From positions 29,040-93,039 of the forward strand of contig VXBM01001551.1 in assembly GCA_013400155.1 (NCBI GenBank): DNA of 64,000 nucleotides. Direction: 5' to 3'. A program made the position numbers and the translations under genes. Under the pieces are notes generated by a model that saw only the letters and a list, made by a program, of their open reading frames with translations, was not told the origin of the DNA and searched no databases. Within the stretch, counting starts at the first letter, position 1. Each line of letters begins with the position of its first letter. This document shows, piece after piece, positions 1 to 12,516 of this stretch. Origin of the DNA: Helopsaltes ochotensis (Eukaryota > Chordata > Aves > Passeriformes > Locustellidae).

Positions 1-221
1 GGCAGGGACACCTCCCACTGTCCCAGGCTGCTCCAAGCCCCAAAGTCCAGCCTGGCCTTGGGCACTGCCAGGGATCCAGGGGCAGCCACAGCTGCTCTGG
101 GCACCCTGTGCCAGGGCCTGCCCACCCTGCCAGGGAACAATTCCTGCCCAATCTCCCATCCAGCCCTGCCCTCTGGCACTGGGAAGCCATTCCCTGTGTC
201 CTGTCCCTCCATCCCTTGTCC
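1..221 (-). mobile_element. CR1 LINE 3' fragment (type A), cut by window edge
   Basis: The sequence matches the reverse complement of the CR1 3' region: a block around ccaggctgctccaagcccc, then a tract around ggcactgccagggatccagg, then the gcccaccctgccagggaaca block. The copy is nearly identical to those at 2841, 32646 and 63560. I call this group type A for comparison within the window. Its true 3' end lies left of the window. The open frames here are translations of the repeat. Confidence 0.9.
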
Positions 222-1210
222 AAAGCTGTGGGAGGACTGAGGTGTGCCCAGGGCTGCTGTCACTGTCCCTCCACGGCAGGGTGTGGGACAGGAGGTGGCC
301 CTTGTCCCACGGCAGCACAGTTGAGCTGGGAGGTGCAAGCCCCACCAGAGAATTCCATTTCTTTGCCAACACCGCTTGAGCAAAGGCATGGCTGCAAATC
401 AAAACCCCCTCTGAACTCAGCCCCTCCTGCTGCAAACCCTGATTTGGGAATTTGGCTCTGCACAACCGCTGCTGGAGTGGCCCAGGGGTGCAAAACCAGG
501 GGTGCACTGGCTCTGCTCCCGGCTTTTTTAATCTGGGATTCATTTCCTACAGGGAAAAGGATCATTCCCTTTGAGGGTGATATTCCTGTGGCAAAGCTGC
601 CTTTCCATGTTAAAGCCCACTTCTGACGTAAGGGATTGACTCATCCACACCTGTCCAGGGCATCTGAATGAATGGCAGCCAGGAGATGTTTGCCAAAAAA
701 AAAAAAAAGCACGTATTATTTGCCAAAAAATACATGTATTGCCCTTCATAGTGCACCCCTTCCCTTTCAAAAACGTTTACCTTTCAGATTTAGGAACTGT
801 TTTACCAATCTGCTTCCTGGGAAATCAGAAAGACCCATCTTCACTGCTGCCTTCCAGGAGGATACAAGGAATTTTTTCCCAAAAATAAGTAACCTAAGTG
901 GACAAGTCCTTCCCAAGACCTCTTCTTTCAGAACAGTGAGATCAGAAAATCTGGGAAATCCCCACACTGTCATTTTCCTGTAAAAAATCAGCATGTACAG
1001 ATGGAGCACGCCCATCAAATTTAGGATGGCAAGTGATTCCTGTTCCCTGAGTGCTGCACGGAAATGGAAGCCCATGCAGGAGGATATGCCTGTAAAAAGG
1101 CTGTGGAAGGGGAAAGCCCATTGGGAGTGGGAATTGAAACCTGTATTAATCAAGAAAAGCTTTAGGAGGTTTTCCCTGACTCTTTCATCTCTTTTCCAAC
1201 ATAAAAAAGC
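222..1210. other. Unique intronic sequence
   Basis: Holds no recognisable gene. There is a 14-base A run at about 695-708. The first 80 bases remain GC-rich and could be a diverged continuation of the CR1 element to the left, but I cannot align them. Confidence 0.6.
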
Positions 1211-1333
1211 TCAAGGCCAGGTTGGATGGGGCATGGAGCAACCTGGAAGAGTAGAAAATGCCCCTGTTCATGCAAAGGGTGGGACTGGATGAGACTGAAG
1301 GTCCTTTCCAACCCAAGTCATTCCAAGATTCTG
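1211..1333 (+). mobile_element. CR1 LINE 3' end, short and diverged
   Basis: Contains the CR1 3' pattern in sense orientation: aaggccaggttggatggggc, then a diverged middle, then gaaggtcctttccaacccaa and a terminal attccaagattctggg. The last part is a decayed form of the attctatg-type CR1 terminus. Confidence 0.8.
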
Positions 1334-2781
1334 GGTTAAAACAGAAATTGCAGTTGTTATTGGAGATGGGAGACGACAAAAGGAGCCCAGGTCTGTATTT
1401 GGCCAGCCTTAGGCTTTGGGTTTTGTCCTCCCCACAGCAGAAGGCATTACACAACACTTCATGGTCTGTTCTGTGCAACTCCACTGATTTTACAGGACCA
1501 CTGGAGTGAGATTCCTGACCCTTCCATGAGGGATTTGAACAGCCAGCTGCTGGGAAAGCTGAAATGATTTGTAAATATTCAGCTCGTGAGGGACTTCAAC
1601 AGTTGTTCTCAGGGAAACAACTCCACACAGCTCCACAAAGTCCAAGCTGCAGGATCCTGACCTGCTCCCCTCCCACCTTCTCCCCCAAATCATCTGGGTC
1701 ACCCCTCAGGGGTTAACACAGGGTTAAAGCTGCTCGTTAATTAATACTCCATCACTCATTTATCAACACATTGACTCATCAGAATCCCCTCATCTCTCGT
1801 CACCTGCCTGCAATGGAAATACTCGGAGCAATATCAAGTCCCCACATCAAAGGCTGCTGCACTCCCAAAGCCTTTTACTGCTGGAAGCAATGGTTTAGGG
1901 AGAATTCTCTCCTCCTTATAAAGATTTATCTTTATTGTAAAAGCTCTGAACACAACCCTATTTCTCAGCAACATAGGGATGGAACGTCCAAAATATTCCA
2001 TAAATGCTTTCTCTTCCCAAGCTGCCTTCAAACCAAACAAAACCCCTCCTATTTCAACACCATTCTGTTTTCTACCACCACATTCATTTGCACTACTTGA
2101 AAAATATTTCCCTGGGATGAGCAATATTTTAGATCTCATGTCAACAGAAGAATATTCTCAGCCTAATTATAGGAATTCTTAAAATTAAGAGAAGCAAACC
2201 AAGTGATTAGCCTAGAATTTTATCCATTTAAAGGTGGGTTGTGCCGGGAAGTTAAATTCAATTATCTTTTTTTGATAACAGATTAACTGAGGGATCAGAG
2301 CAACTAATGAAACACTTAATGAACAGGATTAAAAGAGCAGAGGCAAAAAAAAGGGAAAGAAATCAGATGAACCAAGGCCACTGGAGATGTACTGAACAGG
2401 AAAGGAAGTTTTTGCTTCTTTTCCCCATGGAAATTTAATTCCCAGGCTGACGTGACCATGGGAGGATGGACAGAGCTTTCTCAACAGGGGAGATCATGGA
2501 TGTGCTGCTCCGTGTCCCCAAATTCTCATTCCTGTGCTGCTCCGTGTCCCCAAATTCTCACTGCTGTGCTGCACACCAAGATCAGGGTTCCAAGGGCCAC
2601 CACAGCCTGGAACACCCTGGACCAACAGCATCAGTGCAGGCTGCTGCTGCTTCTCTGTGCAAACCCAGCGTGCTCCAGGGTGGATCCTCTGTCCTGGGCC
2701 CCAGGGCCACAGCCAGGTCACATCGTCACCAGAGCCCCAGGGGACACCCATCCACTCACCACCAGCCTCAGCCACGGAAAC
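1334..2781. other. Unique AT-rich intronic sequence with a small tandem repeat
   Basis: No gene or known repeat seen apart from the 32-bp duplication listed at 2501-2572. Predicted frames on both strands are short and have no family resemblance. Confidence 0.6.
2501..2572. repeat. 32-bp tandem duplication, about 2.25 copies
   Basis: The block starting tgtgctgctccgtgtcccca occurs at 2501 and again at 2533, and a third partial tgtgctgc starts at 2565. The two full copies are almost identical. Confidence 0.85.
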
Positions 2782-3420
2782 CTCATGGAATCCCAGAGTG
2801 GTTTGGGTGGGAAGGAACCTTAATGTCCATCCAGTGCCACCCCTGCCATGGCAGGGACACCTCCCACTGTCCCAGGCTGCTCCAAGCCCCAAAGTCCAGC
2901 CTGGCCTTGGGCACTGCCAGGGATCCAGGGGCAGCCACAGCTGCTCTGGGCACCCTGTGCCAGGGCCTGCCCACCCTGCCAGGGAACAATTCCTGCCCAA
3001 TATCCCATCCATTCCTGCCCTCTGGCACTGGGAAGCCATTCCCCCTTGTCACTCCATCCCTTGCAAATAGTTTCTCTCCAAACCTCCCTGGGCAGCCCCT
3101 GCCAAGGCCTGAGCACCCTTTCCATGCAGAAATTCCTGCTGCTGCCCAGCCTGAGCCTCCCCTGGCCCAGCCTGAGGCCCTTTCCCCTTGTCCTGTCCCT
3201 GTTCCCTGGCAGCAGAGCCCGACCCCCCCTGGCTGTCCCCTCCTGGCAGGGAGCTGTGCAGAGCCACAAGGTCCCCCTGAGCCTCCTTTTCTCCAGGTTT
3301 CCTGTAGTTCCTTCAGGCCCTGGAAGGCCACAGCTGGGTCATCCCAGAGCTTCCCCTCTCCAGGCTGCACAATCCCAGCTCTCCCAGCCTTTCCTCCCAG
3401 CAGAGCTGCTCCATCCCTCT
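2782..3420 (-). mobile_element. Mosaic CR1 LINE: type A interrupted by a type B segment
   Basis: From the left, a type A CR1 3' end begins at catggaatcccagagtggtt and runs in the usual order to about 3080. At 3081-3297 the sequence switches to the internal part of another CR1 type (B), matching the elements at 12517-12943 and 35798-36178. From 3298 it returns to type A, including the ggccctggaaggccacagct and cagcagagctgctccatccc blocks. Type A continues on both sides of the B segment at nearly the homologous point. This could be an insertion, template switching during reverse transcription, or gene conversion. Confidence 0.85.
3081..3297 (-). mobile_element. Type B CR1 internal segment inside a type A CR1
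   Basis: About 217 bp from aacctccctgggcagcccct to gcctccttttctccagg. The segment matches the type B elements but lacks both the B 3' terminus and its upstream part. The junctions carry the short shared word tctcca/ctccagg, which suggests microhomology. Confidence 0.8.
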
Positions 3421-4596
3421 GGAGTCCCTTGTGGCAGATGGAGCTGAAGGTGCTGCACTCAAACACAGGGACAAAGCCACAGGGGAACAGTGGGAATAGC
3501 TTTTGCCAGGGAGCAAACCTGGGACATTCTGCTGGGACATGAGGACAACATCAATGGAAGCAGGAATTCTGCTCCATCCCACCTTTTCCTTCTGGTAATT
3601 CTGCTGTAATACCCCAGTGGAGAGGCTGATCTGTGGCTCATTCTCATCCTTTCCACACATCCCACTAAGGGCACAGGGGACCCTCAGAGCCCACATGCAG
3701 GAATTCCCTGGGGGAATGCCGAGCTCCAAAGGGGATTCAGAGCCACATTCCTATTCAGGATTTGAGCCTCTTCTCCTAAATGTATGAAAAAAGCTCATAT
3801 TTAGGTCTCCTTCCCAAATAACTTCCTCCTGCCCTGCTTTCTCCTGAAAGCTCTTGGGAAACCGCTTGGTCTTTTCTGTGACTCCGGCTGTGGGTGGCCC
3901 AATTTCCAATTTCCTTCCCGTGCACATATCTCCAACAGGAGGACAGATAAAACTAAATAAACTAATAATAACTAAATGACCCACTGGCTAAACCAACTGG
4001 GCTCCCCACCGCGTGCCAAACCAGCTGCAGGCCTCAAGATGCTCTGGCAAATAAAGAACCTGCTGAACCCACGTGTAAAAGGCAGAAGCAGGTGAGCTCC
4101 CACACTCCACAATATTGTTTGTCCCGGTATCAGGAGCTCGCCAGCCAGTCCTGTCTCACTGGGATAATTTTCCAATTTATCTGCCAACAGCATAAAGCTG
4201 TCCAAGTCACTGGGGGGGATCTGGCAGCCAGGCTGGGCTCCTCCCCTTTGTGCATCACTGGCTGCAGCCACTTCTGCTCCCAGCAGTTATCCCAGCAGCT
4301 GGGATAAACCAGCTAAAAATACGGAATTTGTCATCCCAAAATGAATCACTGGGATCATTTGGAAGGATGCTGAACGCAAAGCTAAAGAATTAAACGGTGA
4401 AGGCAAGCACAGAGAGGGTCTGTTACAGGGGCAGGTTTGCAACCTTGACCCAGAGCTCGGGGAAAATCCAGCTCCCATAAACAAACCCATCCACATGACT
4501 CCCCCTGCTCCTTTTCTTCCTCTCACATCTTCATTTTGCTGTTGCCTCACAAGACACCATTCCCAGTGCTTCAAATATAAGGCACAAGCAGATTGA
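3421..4596. other. Unique intronic sequence
   Basis: No gene, RNA or known repeat recognised. Composition is mixed and several short frames are open by chance. Confidence 0.55.
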
Positions 4597-4833
4597 GAAT
4601 CACAGAGTCCCTGAATGGTTTGTGATGGAAGGGACTTTAGAGCCCAGCCAGTGCCACCCCCTGCCATGGGCAGGGACACTTTCCACTGTCCCAAATTCCT
4701 TGGGCACTTCCAGGGATCCAGGGGCAGCCACGGCTTCTCTGGGCCTCCCCACCCTCCCTGGGAACAAATCCTCCCCCATATCCAATTTAAACCCATTCTC
4801 TTTCACTTTGAACGCATTCCCCCTTACCAGAAA
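4597..4833 (-). mobile_element. CR1 LINE 3' fragment
   Basis: Begins with the CR1 3' terminus in reverse (aatcacagagtccctgaatg) and runs through the ccatgggcagggacactttc block to ttgaacgcattccccctta. It is shorter than type A because of an internal deletion after tcccaaattccttgggcac. It looks older than the type A copies. Confidence 0.88.
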
Positions 4834-5460
4834 ATGATGCTATGATGCAGGAAGTCGGCACAGCCAAAAAAAAACCACCTTAGGAAAACCGTGGGTTAAT
4901 TTCTATGTGCACCAGAGAAATAAATTCTGGTCTGTGTTCTGATGATTTATTGTATTTTAAATATATGGGCTCATGCAGTGTAATTGGTCGTGGCATATTT
5001 TGCATGATGAACACAACAAATTGGCTTTTGTGGAGCTGTTCCAAGCAGTTGTTCAAGACAAAAAAAGTAATTAGTGAAAGCAGCGATTAGTGACAAACTA
5101 AATGGGGAAAAATGGTTTTAACCAAATCTACTGTGAAGTCTGCACCACATAATTTTACTGCAGCCTCTTGGACTCCAGTTCCTTCCCAGGACTTGTTGAA
5201 TTGCCGTTGCACATAAACATTCACAGACCAGTGTGTGTAAATAACAGTTTAAAGAACAAAATGAACCATTTGCATGGGAATTGAGAGCATTGACTTCGCC
5301 ACCAGCCAATTTTCAGCCCATTTTAATATCCACTTTATAAACAGGGGCTTTGCAGAGAGTTTAGGGAAAGCAATTCAGACTGGAAAATTGTTTTTAAGAA
5401 ACAGAGCTGCACAGGCAAAAAAAAAGGTGTGGGTTTATCTAATATTTAAATTATACAATG
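4834..5460. other. Unique AT-rich intronic sequence
   Basis: No features recognised beyond short A runs at about 4866 and 5418. Confidence 0.55.
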
Positions 5461-5632
5461 AGGGGAAGGACCTCAAAGCCCATCTCATCCCACTCCCTGC
5501 CAAGGGACACCTTCCACTACCCCAAGCTGCTCCAAGCTTCATCCAACCTGGCCTTGGGCACTTCCAGGGATCCAGGGGCAGCCTCAGGGCTTCTCTTCCC
5601 CAGGCTGAACAATCCCAACCCTCCCAGCAGAA
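5461..5632 (-). mobile_element. CR1 LINE 3' fragment with internal deletion
   Basis: Starts at aggggaaggacctcaaagcc and passes through the aagctgctccaagcttcatc block. After ggggcagcctcagggcttct it jumps to the upstream CR1 block ccaggctgaacaatcccaac. Roughly the 150-200 bp between these blocks in full copies are missing. Confidence 0.85.
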
Positions 5633-7249
5633 ATCGAAATTTCTCAGCACAACACATAAAACAATCGCCCCACAACATCAACGTCCAAGATTTAAAACGG
5701 GACCATCCTCTCTCCGTTTGCCGAGATCGACCATCCACAGGATTTTATCAGCAAGGAACGCTTTCCTCTGACAAACACAACCTGGAATTGCATTGCATCA
5801 CACTGGAGGTTTCACAGGCAAAACCCTTTTTCCAGACAGGCAAAACCCTCTGTTGGTGTGTGCTCAAGCCTGTGGCAGCTCCGAGGCTGTCCCGCTGCCT
5901 GCCCACACACGGAATCCCTCCACAGGTCTGAAAACGCCTCTTCCCCAGCACCCATCCCTTCTGTTTTCAACACACACCTCACACGGGCCTGGAAACTGCA
6001 GGCCAAAGTACTAACAGGAGAAAAAGACGTTGCTCCAAAGTGGATGCAAGCCCAGAAGGTGCCAAGGGGCGTTTGGACAGGGTGGGATTGTTGGAGTGTC
6101 CGTGCAGGACCAGGAGCGGGACTGGCCGATCCTGTGGGTCCCTCTAGCTCAGGAAATTCCATGACTCCATGAAGCTCTGAGAGGATTAATCACACGGATG
6201 TGACATTCAGCTTTTCACACTGATAGAACAGCTTCCAAAGAGAGCAGAGAGAAGCTGGACAAGCCCTTCGTAATGGACCTATTCCCAAAGCCTCACCTGG
6301 AAATCCCACCTTCAACAGCTAATGAGGGGCCAGGATTAACTCCAGCAGGGTATAAATGCAAGAGGAAAAGCCCAGCCTATCCCAAGCCATTCAGAATTCC
6401 CTCGCTGGTGTCACAACAGGAGGAGTTCGTCCCAGCCTGTGGAATCTCTGCCACTCCAACACACAGAAATCTCTTGGGACATGGAAATAACTGCGGGATC
6501 ACTGATGAGTTCAGATGTCTTTGGACTCAGAAGGAGTGAATTTACAGCAGTGATTCACAGAATGTTTTTCCATACAATGAGAAAAACTAATTATTCCTGC
6601 ACTGAAATTCATCACTGTCATAAGAAGAAATGGAGTCTGAGGAGCAGGGAAGTCACCCTGAGACGTTTCCTTAATTATCCCGTCAGTCTTTACGAGTTTC
6701 AGTCTCTGCAGTGGTTAATAAAGGTTAATGCCTCCCCGATTCCAGATATATTACATGCAAGTTGACAAATATTGGGGGAAAATAAGTTAGAGAAGCTGCA
6801 AAGTAACTCCACATTACAACAAAATTCATCCACAGAAGGTCTCCCGGAGAGGCCACTCTTTCAGAGGCTGACTTTTAAAGTCGTTAACCTTTACAGCCCT
6901 AAACTCCTAATTTTAGAAAAGGTAGAGTTGAGTGACTGTGACTTCCAGCCCCAGCTGCAGTCCCCAGGATTTCTGGGGTGTTTCTAGTGGACTCTGGAAT
7001 GTATCAGACGTTGGAATCTCTAAACAGCATCAGGCAGCTGAAGTGAGTTTGGGCATAACAAGACCAGCACATCCCTCAACTCAAACCCACAGGAGAACCT
7101 CTGGGTTTAGGAATAATTCCCCCTCTTTCATGAAGCAAACCTTGTGGAGACAGAGATCCCCATGACAAATCACTCCTGTCGGCCTGGCCAGCAGGGGTGT
7201 GTGTGCTGCCAGACCCCACTGTCAACCCCTGTGACACACGGCTGTGCCC
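5633..7249. other. Unique intronic sequence
   Basis: No gene or known repeat recognised over about 1.6 kb. Short frames on both strands lack family features. Confidence 0.55.
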
Positions 7250-7730
7250 AGCACAGGAGGGACCTGGAGCTGCTGCACAGAGCCCAGGGAAGGCTCCAGG
7301 ATGAGCAGAGGGATGGAGCAGCTCTGCTGGGAGGAGAGGCTGGGACAGCTGGGATTGTTCACCTGGAGAGGAGAAGCTCTGGGGTGACCCAGCTGTGGCC
7401 TTCCAGGGCCTGGAGGAGCTCCAGGAAACACAGAGAGAGAATTGGGACAAGGGATGGAGGGCCAGGACACAGGAAATGGCTTCCCAGTGCCAGAGGGCAG
7501 GGCTGGATGGGAGATTGGGCAGGAATTGTTCCCTGGCAGGGTGGGCAGGCCCTGGCACAGGGTGCCCAGAGCAGCTGTGGCTGCCCCTGGATCCCTGGCA
7601 GTGCCCAAGGCCAGGCTGGACTTTGGGGCTTGGAGCAGCCTGGGACAGTGGGAGGTGTCCCTGACATGGCAGGGGTGGAATGGGATGGGATTTAAGGTCC
7701 CTTCCCACCCAAACCACTCTGGGATGCCAC
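7250..7730 (+). mobile_element. CR1 LINE 3' fragment (type A), long copy
   Basis: One of the most complete type A copies. It runs from caggagggacctggagctgc through the gatggagcagctctgctggg and ccttccagggcctggaggag blocks to the 3' end, aaaccactctgggatgccac. It provides the block order used to interpret the truncated and mosaic copies. The open frames on both strands across it are repeat translations, not genes. Confidence 0.92.
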
Positions 7731-8747
7731 GATACTCGTGTGGATATGACATCAGCCTCAAACCTCAGCAGTGTGCAGAGAACAAACAAGGCTTTACCAA
7801 GATTAAACCTTCCTAGATGGAGAGGCAGCTCTGAAGTGCTTCCAACAGGAGGGTCTCACCCCATTCCCGGGCTGGAACACAAACACGAGCTCCCAAAGCC
7901 ACCAACGCCTCTTCCTGTCCCAGCATCAGAGCCCTGGGGATTCAAGAACCAGATCAGCAAGGAGATTTTCTTTGTGGAGGATTATTTGTGCCCATCTCCA
8001 ACAGCCTGGAACGTTTGGGTCTGGAGGAATTCACAGCAGCGTGCGTCAGTTCTCCGTTCCCAGGGCTGTAACACCCCAGTACAGCAGCAATCGCAGCCGT
8101 GATTAAAAGACATTAACGTTGTTCCAGTGCTAATGTGAGGGCTGAGAGCAGACACACAATGAATTCACAATGTTCATGGCCCACACAAACCCACAGCAGC
8201 TCATTAGCTACGACAGAACATTAAAAAAAGAGAGCGGGAATATGGAAATGAGTGTCTCTTTCCACAAGGAATCATTTCATTCCCAGCTCCTGCCCTTATG
8301 CTGTTAAAGGATAAACTGGTATTAGAGGACAAAGCTGGGAATGTTTTGCCTTTATCAGATTAAAGCAATTACAACCTGCTTGTAAAGACGCTTTCATAAC
8401 ATTAGTTTTGTTCTCAGAAAAGACTTAATTTGCAAACTAATTGGAAAATTATGATTGGTTCCTCCAAATTTACCATCCTCCCAAAAATCTCACTGCCTGG
8501 GAAACTGCTCAGTCTTCCTGGTTGATCTCAGCTGTAAACCTTCCCCAGAGGAATTTAAAAGTGCACATTTTCAATAGATCTCTGTCACCTCTCCATCTTC
8601 CCAGCTCAGGGAAGGGGATGCTCCAGGGAGACCTTAAAGCACCTTCCAGTAGCAAAAGGGAGCTTGTAAAAAAGAGAGAGAGGGACTGTTTCCATGGTTA
8701 GATAGGGAGAGGACAAGGGGAAGGGCTCTGAATGAAAAGAGGTGAGA
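7731..8747. other. Unique intronic sequence
   Basis: No gene or repeat recognised. The part at 8100-8240 is AT-rich with several ATTA/TTAA words and could be conserved non-coding DNA, but that cannot be judged without alignment. Confidence 0.5.
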
Positions 8748-8968
8748 TCTATGGGAGATTGGGCAGGAATTGTTCCCTGGCAGGGTGGGCAGGCCCTGGC
8801 ACAGGGTGCCCAGAGCAGCTGTGGCTGCCCCTGGATCCCTGGCAGTGCCCAAGGCCAGGCTGAATGGAACTTGGGACAATCTGGGATAGTGGAAGGTGTC
8901 CCTGCCCATGGCAAGGATGGCACTGGATGGAATTTAATGTCCCTTCTAACCCAAACAATTCTAGGATT
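8748..8968 (+). mobile_element. CR1 LINE 3' fragment (type A) followed by an A tract
   Basis: The fragment runs from atgggagattgggcaggaat to the 3' end, aacccaaacaattctagga. A run of 22 A bases follows at 8980-9001, after a short ttttataaaaatt linker. CR1 elements normally end in a short octamer repeat and not poly(A), so the tract is probably a later simple-repeat gain. Confidence 0.9.
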
Positions 8969-8979
8969 TTATAAAAATT

Positions 8980-9001
8980 AAAAAAAAAAAAAAAAAAAAA
9001 A
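8980..9001 (+). repeat. Poly(A) run, 22 bases
   Basis: Uninterrupted A run directly downstream of a CR1 3' end. Confidence 0.95.
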
Positions 9002-12000
9002 GCCCCAGGCATCACAAACCTGTTGAAGTCTGGGGTTTCACTGGGTGACAGATTGGCACCAGAGCATCTCTGTGATAAACCAGAGACGCACCAATTTATG
9101 TGGGAAGCGACCTCAGGAGTGCAGCATTCAGGAGCACCCAGCACTAATCCAGCAGGAATGGAACCACTGTTTTCCAGGCACTAATGACAAAGTCATTAAA
9201 ACACGCATTAAAGCAACCCCAAGGGGCACGGTGCTAATGAGCCTGCCTGATTCCATGCCTGCCTTTACATCTGTTTCTGATACGTTCCCATTGAAGAGAC
9301 ACAGAATATACACCCGTGCCCACTGGAGACAGTGCAGAACTTTCCTCCTGCCAAAATGCCGTGCCCCAAAAGGACAGCCTGCCTTGCCTGCTGCTCCCGG
9401 GGCTCTGGATCACCAGGATGTGGGAGAAGCACCACAGCAGTGTATGATCATCCCGTGCATCCCAGCCCAGACCTGCCCGCAAGCTCATTCCACATAAATA
9501 TTTATGGCAGTCCTGGAAGCAAATGTGTTTGCACGGGGTTAATTAGGGGAAAATACATTATCACTGATGTCTTGCCATGGTTTTGTTAATAACCAGGAGG
9601 AAATGAGGGCACAGCAAAGCCTGGGACCCTCCCAGTTTCTTGCAGTAGCTGATGCAGTGATGAAGCATTTTATTTGCCCGTAATTGAGGGGAATTGTTTT
9701 AGTAATGAAGCAGGAGTTGAATATTAGCTGTTAAATGCAACCATCATCATCTTCCTGGACTTGGAAGGAGGATTTCTTTTAAACCCCAAAAAACTCTACA
9801 GTAGCAGCAGCCAAAACAAGATTATCTCCTTTCCCAGTGCTCCATAAAGCTGGGGAATTACTGAGTCTTTTTTTGATACTACAATGTTTGTCAAGCAACA
9901 ATTAAAAACGCACCAGTGATTAAGCAAACACCATAAAGCTTTTACAATTCATTTGAAGCAGGCAAATATTTGTGCAGCCAAATTTAAAAAAAAAAAAATC
10001 CCAACCAACACCGAAGTATTTGGCTCTCGGAAGATTCAAAATCCTTCAATTCGAAAATGGATTTTTAAAAACTCCCTTTAAGCCACCAAGACCATCCAAT
10101 CTGGCCTTGGGATGCTTCCAGGGATGGGGCAGGCAGGGATTTTTTTGTTCCATCAGAAAGCTGTCATCAGCAATGGCACACAATTATTACTTGCATTCCC
10201 AGCCAAGAAACCCCACACAGTGCTGATTGTGTGGGATAAACCAGCCCCTGCCCAGGAAGTTTCCAATCTCAGGCATGTAAATTCAAATTATCCCAGTTTT
10301 CCAGACACCTGTGCTAAAGGGTAGGCGGGCTTATCCAAAATCAAGCTTCCAGAACAAAGCAGAAACCTCTACTCAATCTGAAGCTGTGAGCTTCACTGCA
10401 GGTGTATTTTTCCCTCCAATAAGAGGAAATGCCATTCCCTGGGAAAGGTGGGACAATGGGGATGAGCTCTGCAGGGCCCTGGATGTCCCCAGCAAAAACG
10501 GACCCTGTCCAAACTGCTCCAAGTCTGAAGCAGGAGAGCACTTGAAAACCCTTCAATCTTCCCTAAACACCACAAGGCAGAATAAAGAGGATTTTAAACA
10601 CTTTTCCTTTTTTTTGCCAGCACTACCTGCAGCAGCCCTGAGCACTCTCCCCCTCTCCCACACGCTCCCAGCTGTAGAGAAAAGGGCACTCTGAGGCCAA
10701 AAACCACCCAAAGGGAGGGTTAATGTTTCGCCCAGACACCTTCCCCAAGCAGCTGCTGTGTCCCCGGGCACAGAGGTGGGCACTGGAATAACGGGATGGG
10801 CATTGCTTCATCTCCTGAGTAAGAGCAGAGCAAAGGTGGGATCCCTGACCCCCCACACCTCCCAGGGGGGCACTCCCAAAGCTGCCATGGCCAAACTTCC
10901 CTCCTAGCTCGGGACAACGCTCAGGAGATGCAGTTTGAGGCTGGACATGAAGGAAAACTTTTCCAAGCAGGTATCTCTCTGCATCTCTTGGCATCTTCAG
11001 GGTGCTAAGGTTGGACAAAGCCACGGCTGCCTGGCAGCCCCTCTCCCAGGAAAAGCTGGAGAAGCTTCCCTGAGGTCCTTCCCAACCAACACAAGCCCAG
11101 GATCAAGGCAGGTGGCTGGTTAACACAGGCAGAGCCCCTGAGTTTCTCCTTCGGTTTCCCTAAAGCAGCTGAACTCAGCCAAATTCCCTCCATCTCCCCA
11201 AGAACAAAGCCAACTGTGCCGCGGTAGCAGAGAGTGTCTGACAATAATAATGAATCTGAATTTGGGATCTCTCAAAAGGGAAAAATCCCAGCAGTGCTCG
11301 GAAATGATGGAAGGATTGCAAAAGCAGAAGAAAGTCAAAGAACAAAAAGGACTCTAAAGAGGTTCAAGAGACTCCTCAAACAGGCAATAAAGAATTTAAT
11401 CAGATGTTAAACAACCTTTAAGTGAAGGATGTGCCTTCCCAAGGAGGAAATGGGCCAGGAAGGTGGGAGAAGCGCATCCCAGCAGTGTCTCTGCTGTGGG
11501 ATACACTCGGGTGTACCTGGGCAAAGCCTTTGGGAAATGGGGCTGGTGATGTGGACACAGCATTTTCACACCCACTCCAGACAGCTCCTGTGACCCTCGT
11601 CAGCTAAAGAAAATCCAAGTTTAAAAGACAAGCACCGAGTCAGGCTTGTCCTGTGAATTTAATCAGCCTCTGCTCCTTCCCTCTACTACAGGTGAGTCAG
11701 GCAGAGTAACCTCAGAGCTGAAAAACAAACACAAGAAATAAAGACAATTCTATTTCTTCTATTTCTTCAAAGGCCACCAGGATTTTGCCTTGGTCAGATC
11801 TCCACACTCTGTTCCCAGTGCTGTCAGATCAGGTCAGATGTCTGGAGTTCACCTCAATTCCCATCAGAAAAACAATCCAGGGTGTCCAGGACATGTCAGA
11901 GGAAAAGAGAAGACAGCTTTAGGGTGGCACCTGTGCCTTCTGCTGTGCACAGAGGCTGTGGACTGCCCTGAAAAACAGAACTAACAAAAGCTGAGCCTCT

Positions 12001-12516
12001 TCCCACGCTCGTCATTCCTGCAGTTAATTAAAAAAGAGACACTATTTAAATCTCATTTCCTCCAGCTGGGCGTCAGGCAGAGGCTGCAAAGGGCAGAGCT
12101 TCCCCGAACTCATTTCAAACGCTACTGACTTTGATATTCTGGAGTAAAGGGGTTTTGCAAATAACTTCAGCGGAGAGAATGCAGTTGTCAACATTTCTGT
12201 TGTCTGGATGGGTTTTATTGCAGCCTAAAGATAAATAAAAGTGCTCCCATTCCGAGTCCATTCCCAGAGAAGATGTAATTCATGAAATATAATGAGTTTT
12301 TCAAACGTGCAATACAGAGAACTTGTTTGGTGCCTTTCTCTTTTTTTCTTTTTAATTAAAAAGCCTATCTGCAGTTTCGTCAATTTATTTGGTATCCAAA
12401 TGCTTCTAACACTGGCACTTAAATAATATGAAATCCATCTTTGCCAGGGAACTTCAGAGCAGATAAATGCAAGTAAACTACAGCCCTCTTCAGCATCCCA
12501 AACCTGAGCAAGTACT
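9002..12516. other. Mostly unique intronic sequence with faint CR1 traces
   Basis: A clear short CR1 trace lies at 10081-10132. The words gaggctggacatgaaggaaa at about 10937 and tgaggtccttcccaaccaac near 11071 resemble decayed CR1, but the link is weak. No protein family or RNA gene recognised. Confidence 0.5.
10081..10132 (-). mobile_element. Short CR1 remnant
   Basis: About 50 bp with accatccaatctggccttgg followed by gcttccagggatggggca, the central blocks of the CR1 3' region in reverse orientation. Confidence 0.7.

Noticed and set aside
2466..3542. A 358-codon plus-strand open frame and overlapping frames of 180-230 codons on both strands
   Set aside because: They lie over the mosaic CR1. 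The same peptide strings recur in every type A CR1 in the window, on both strands and in several frames, so they are translations of a LINE 3' region rather than genes.
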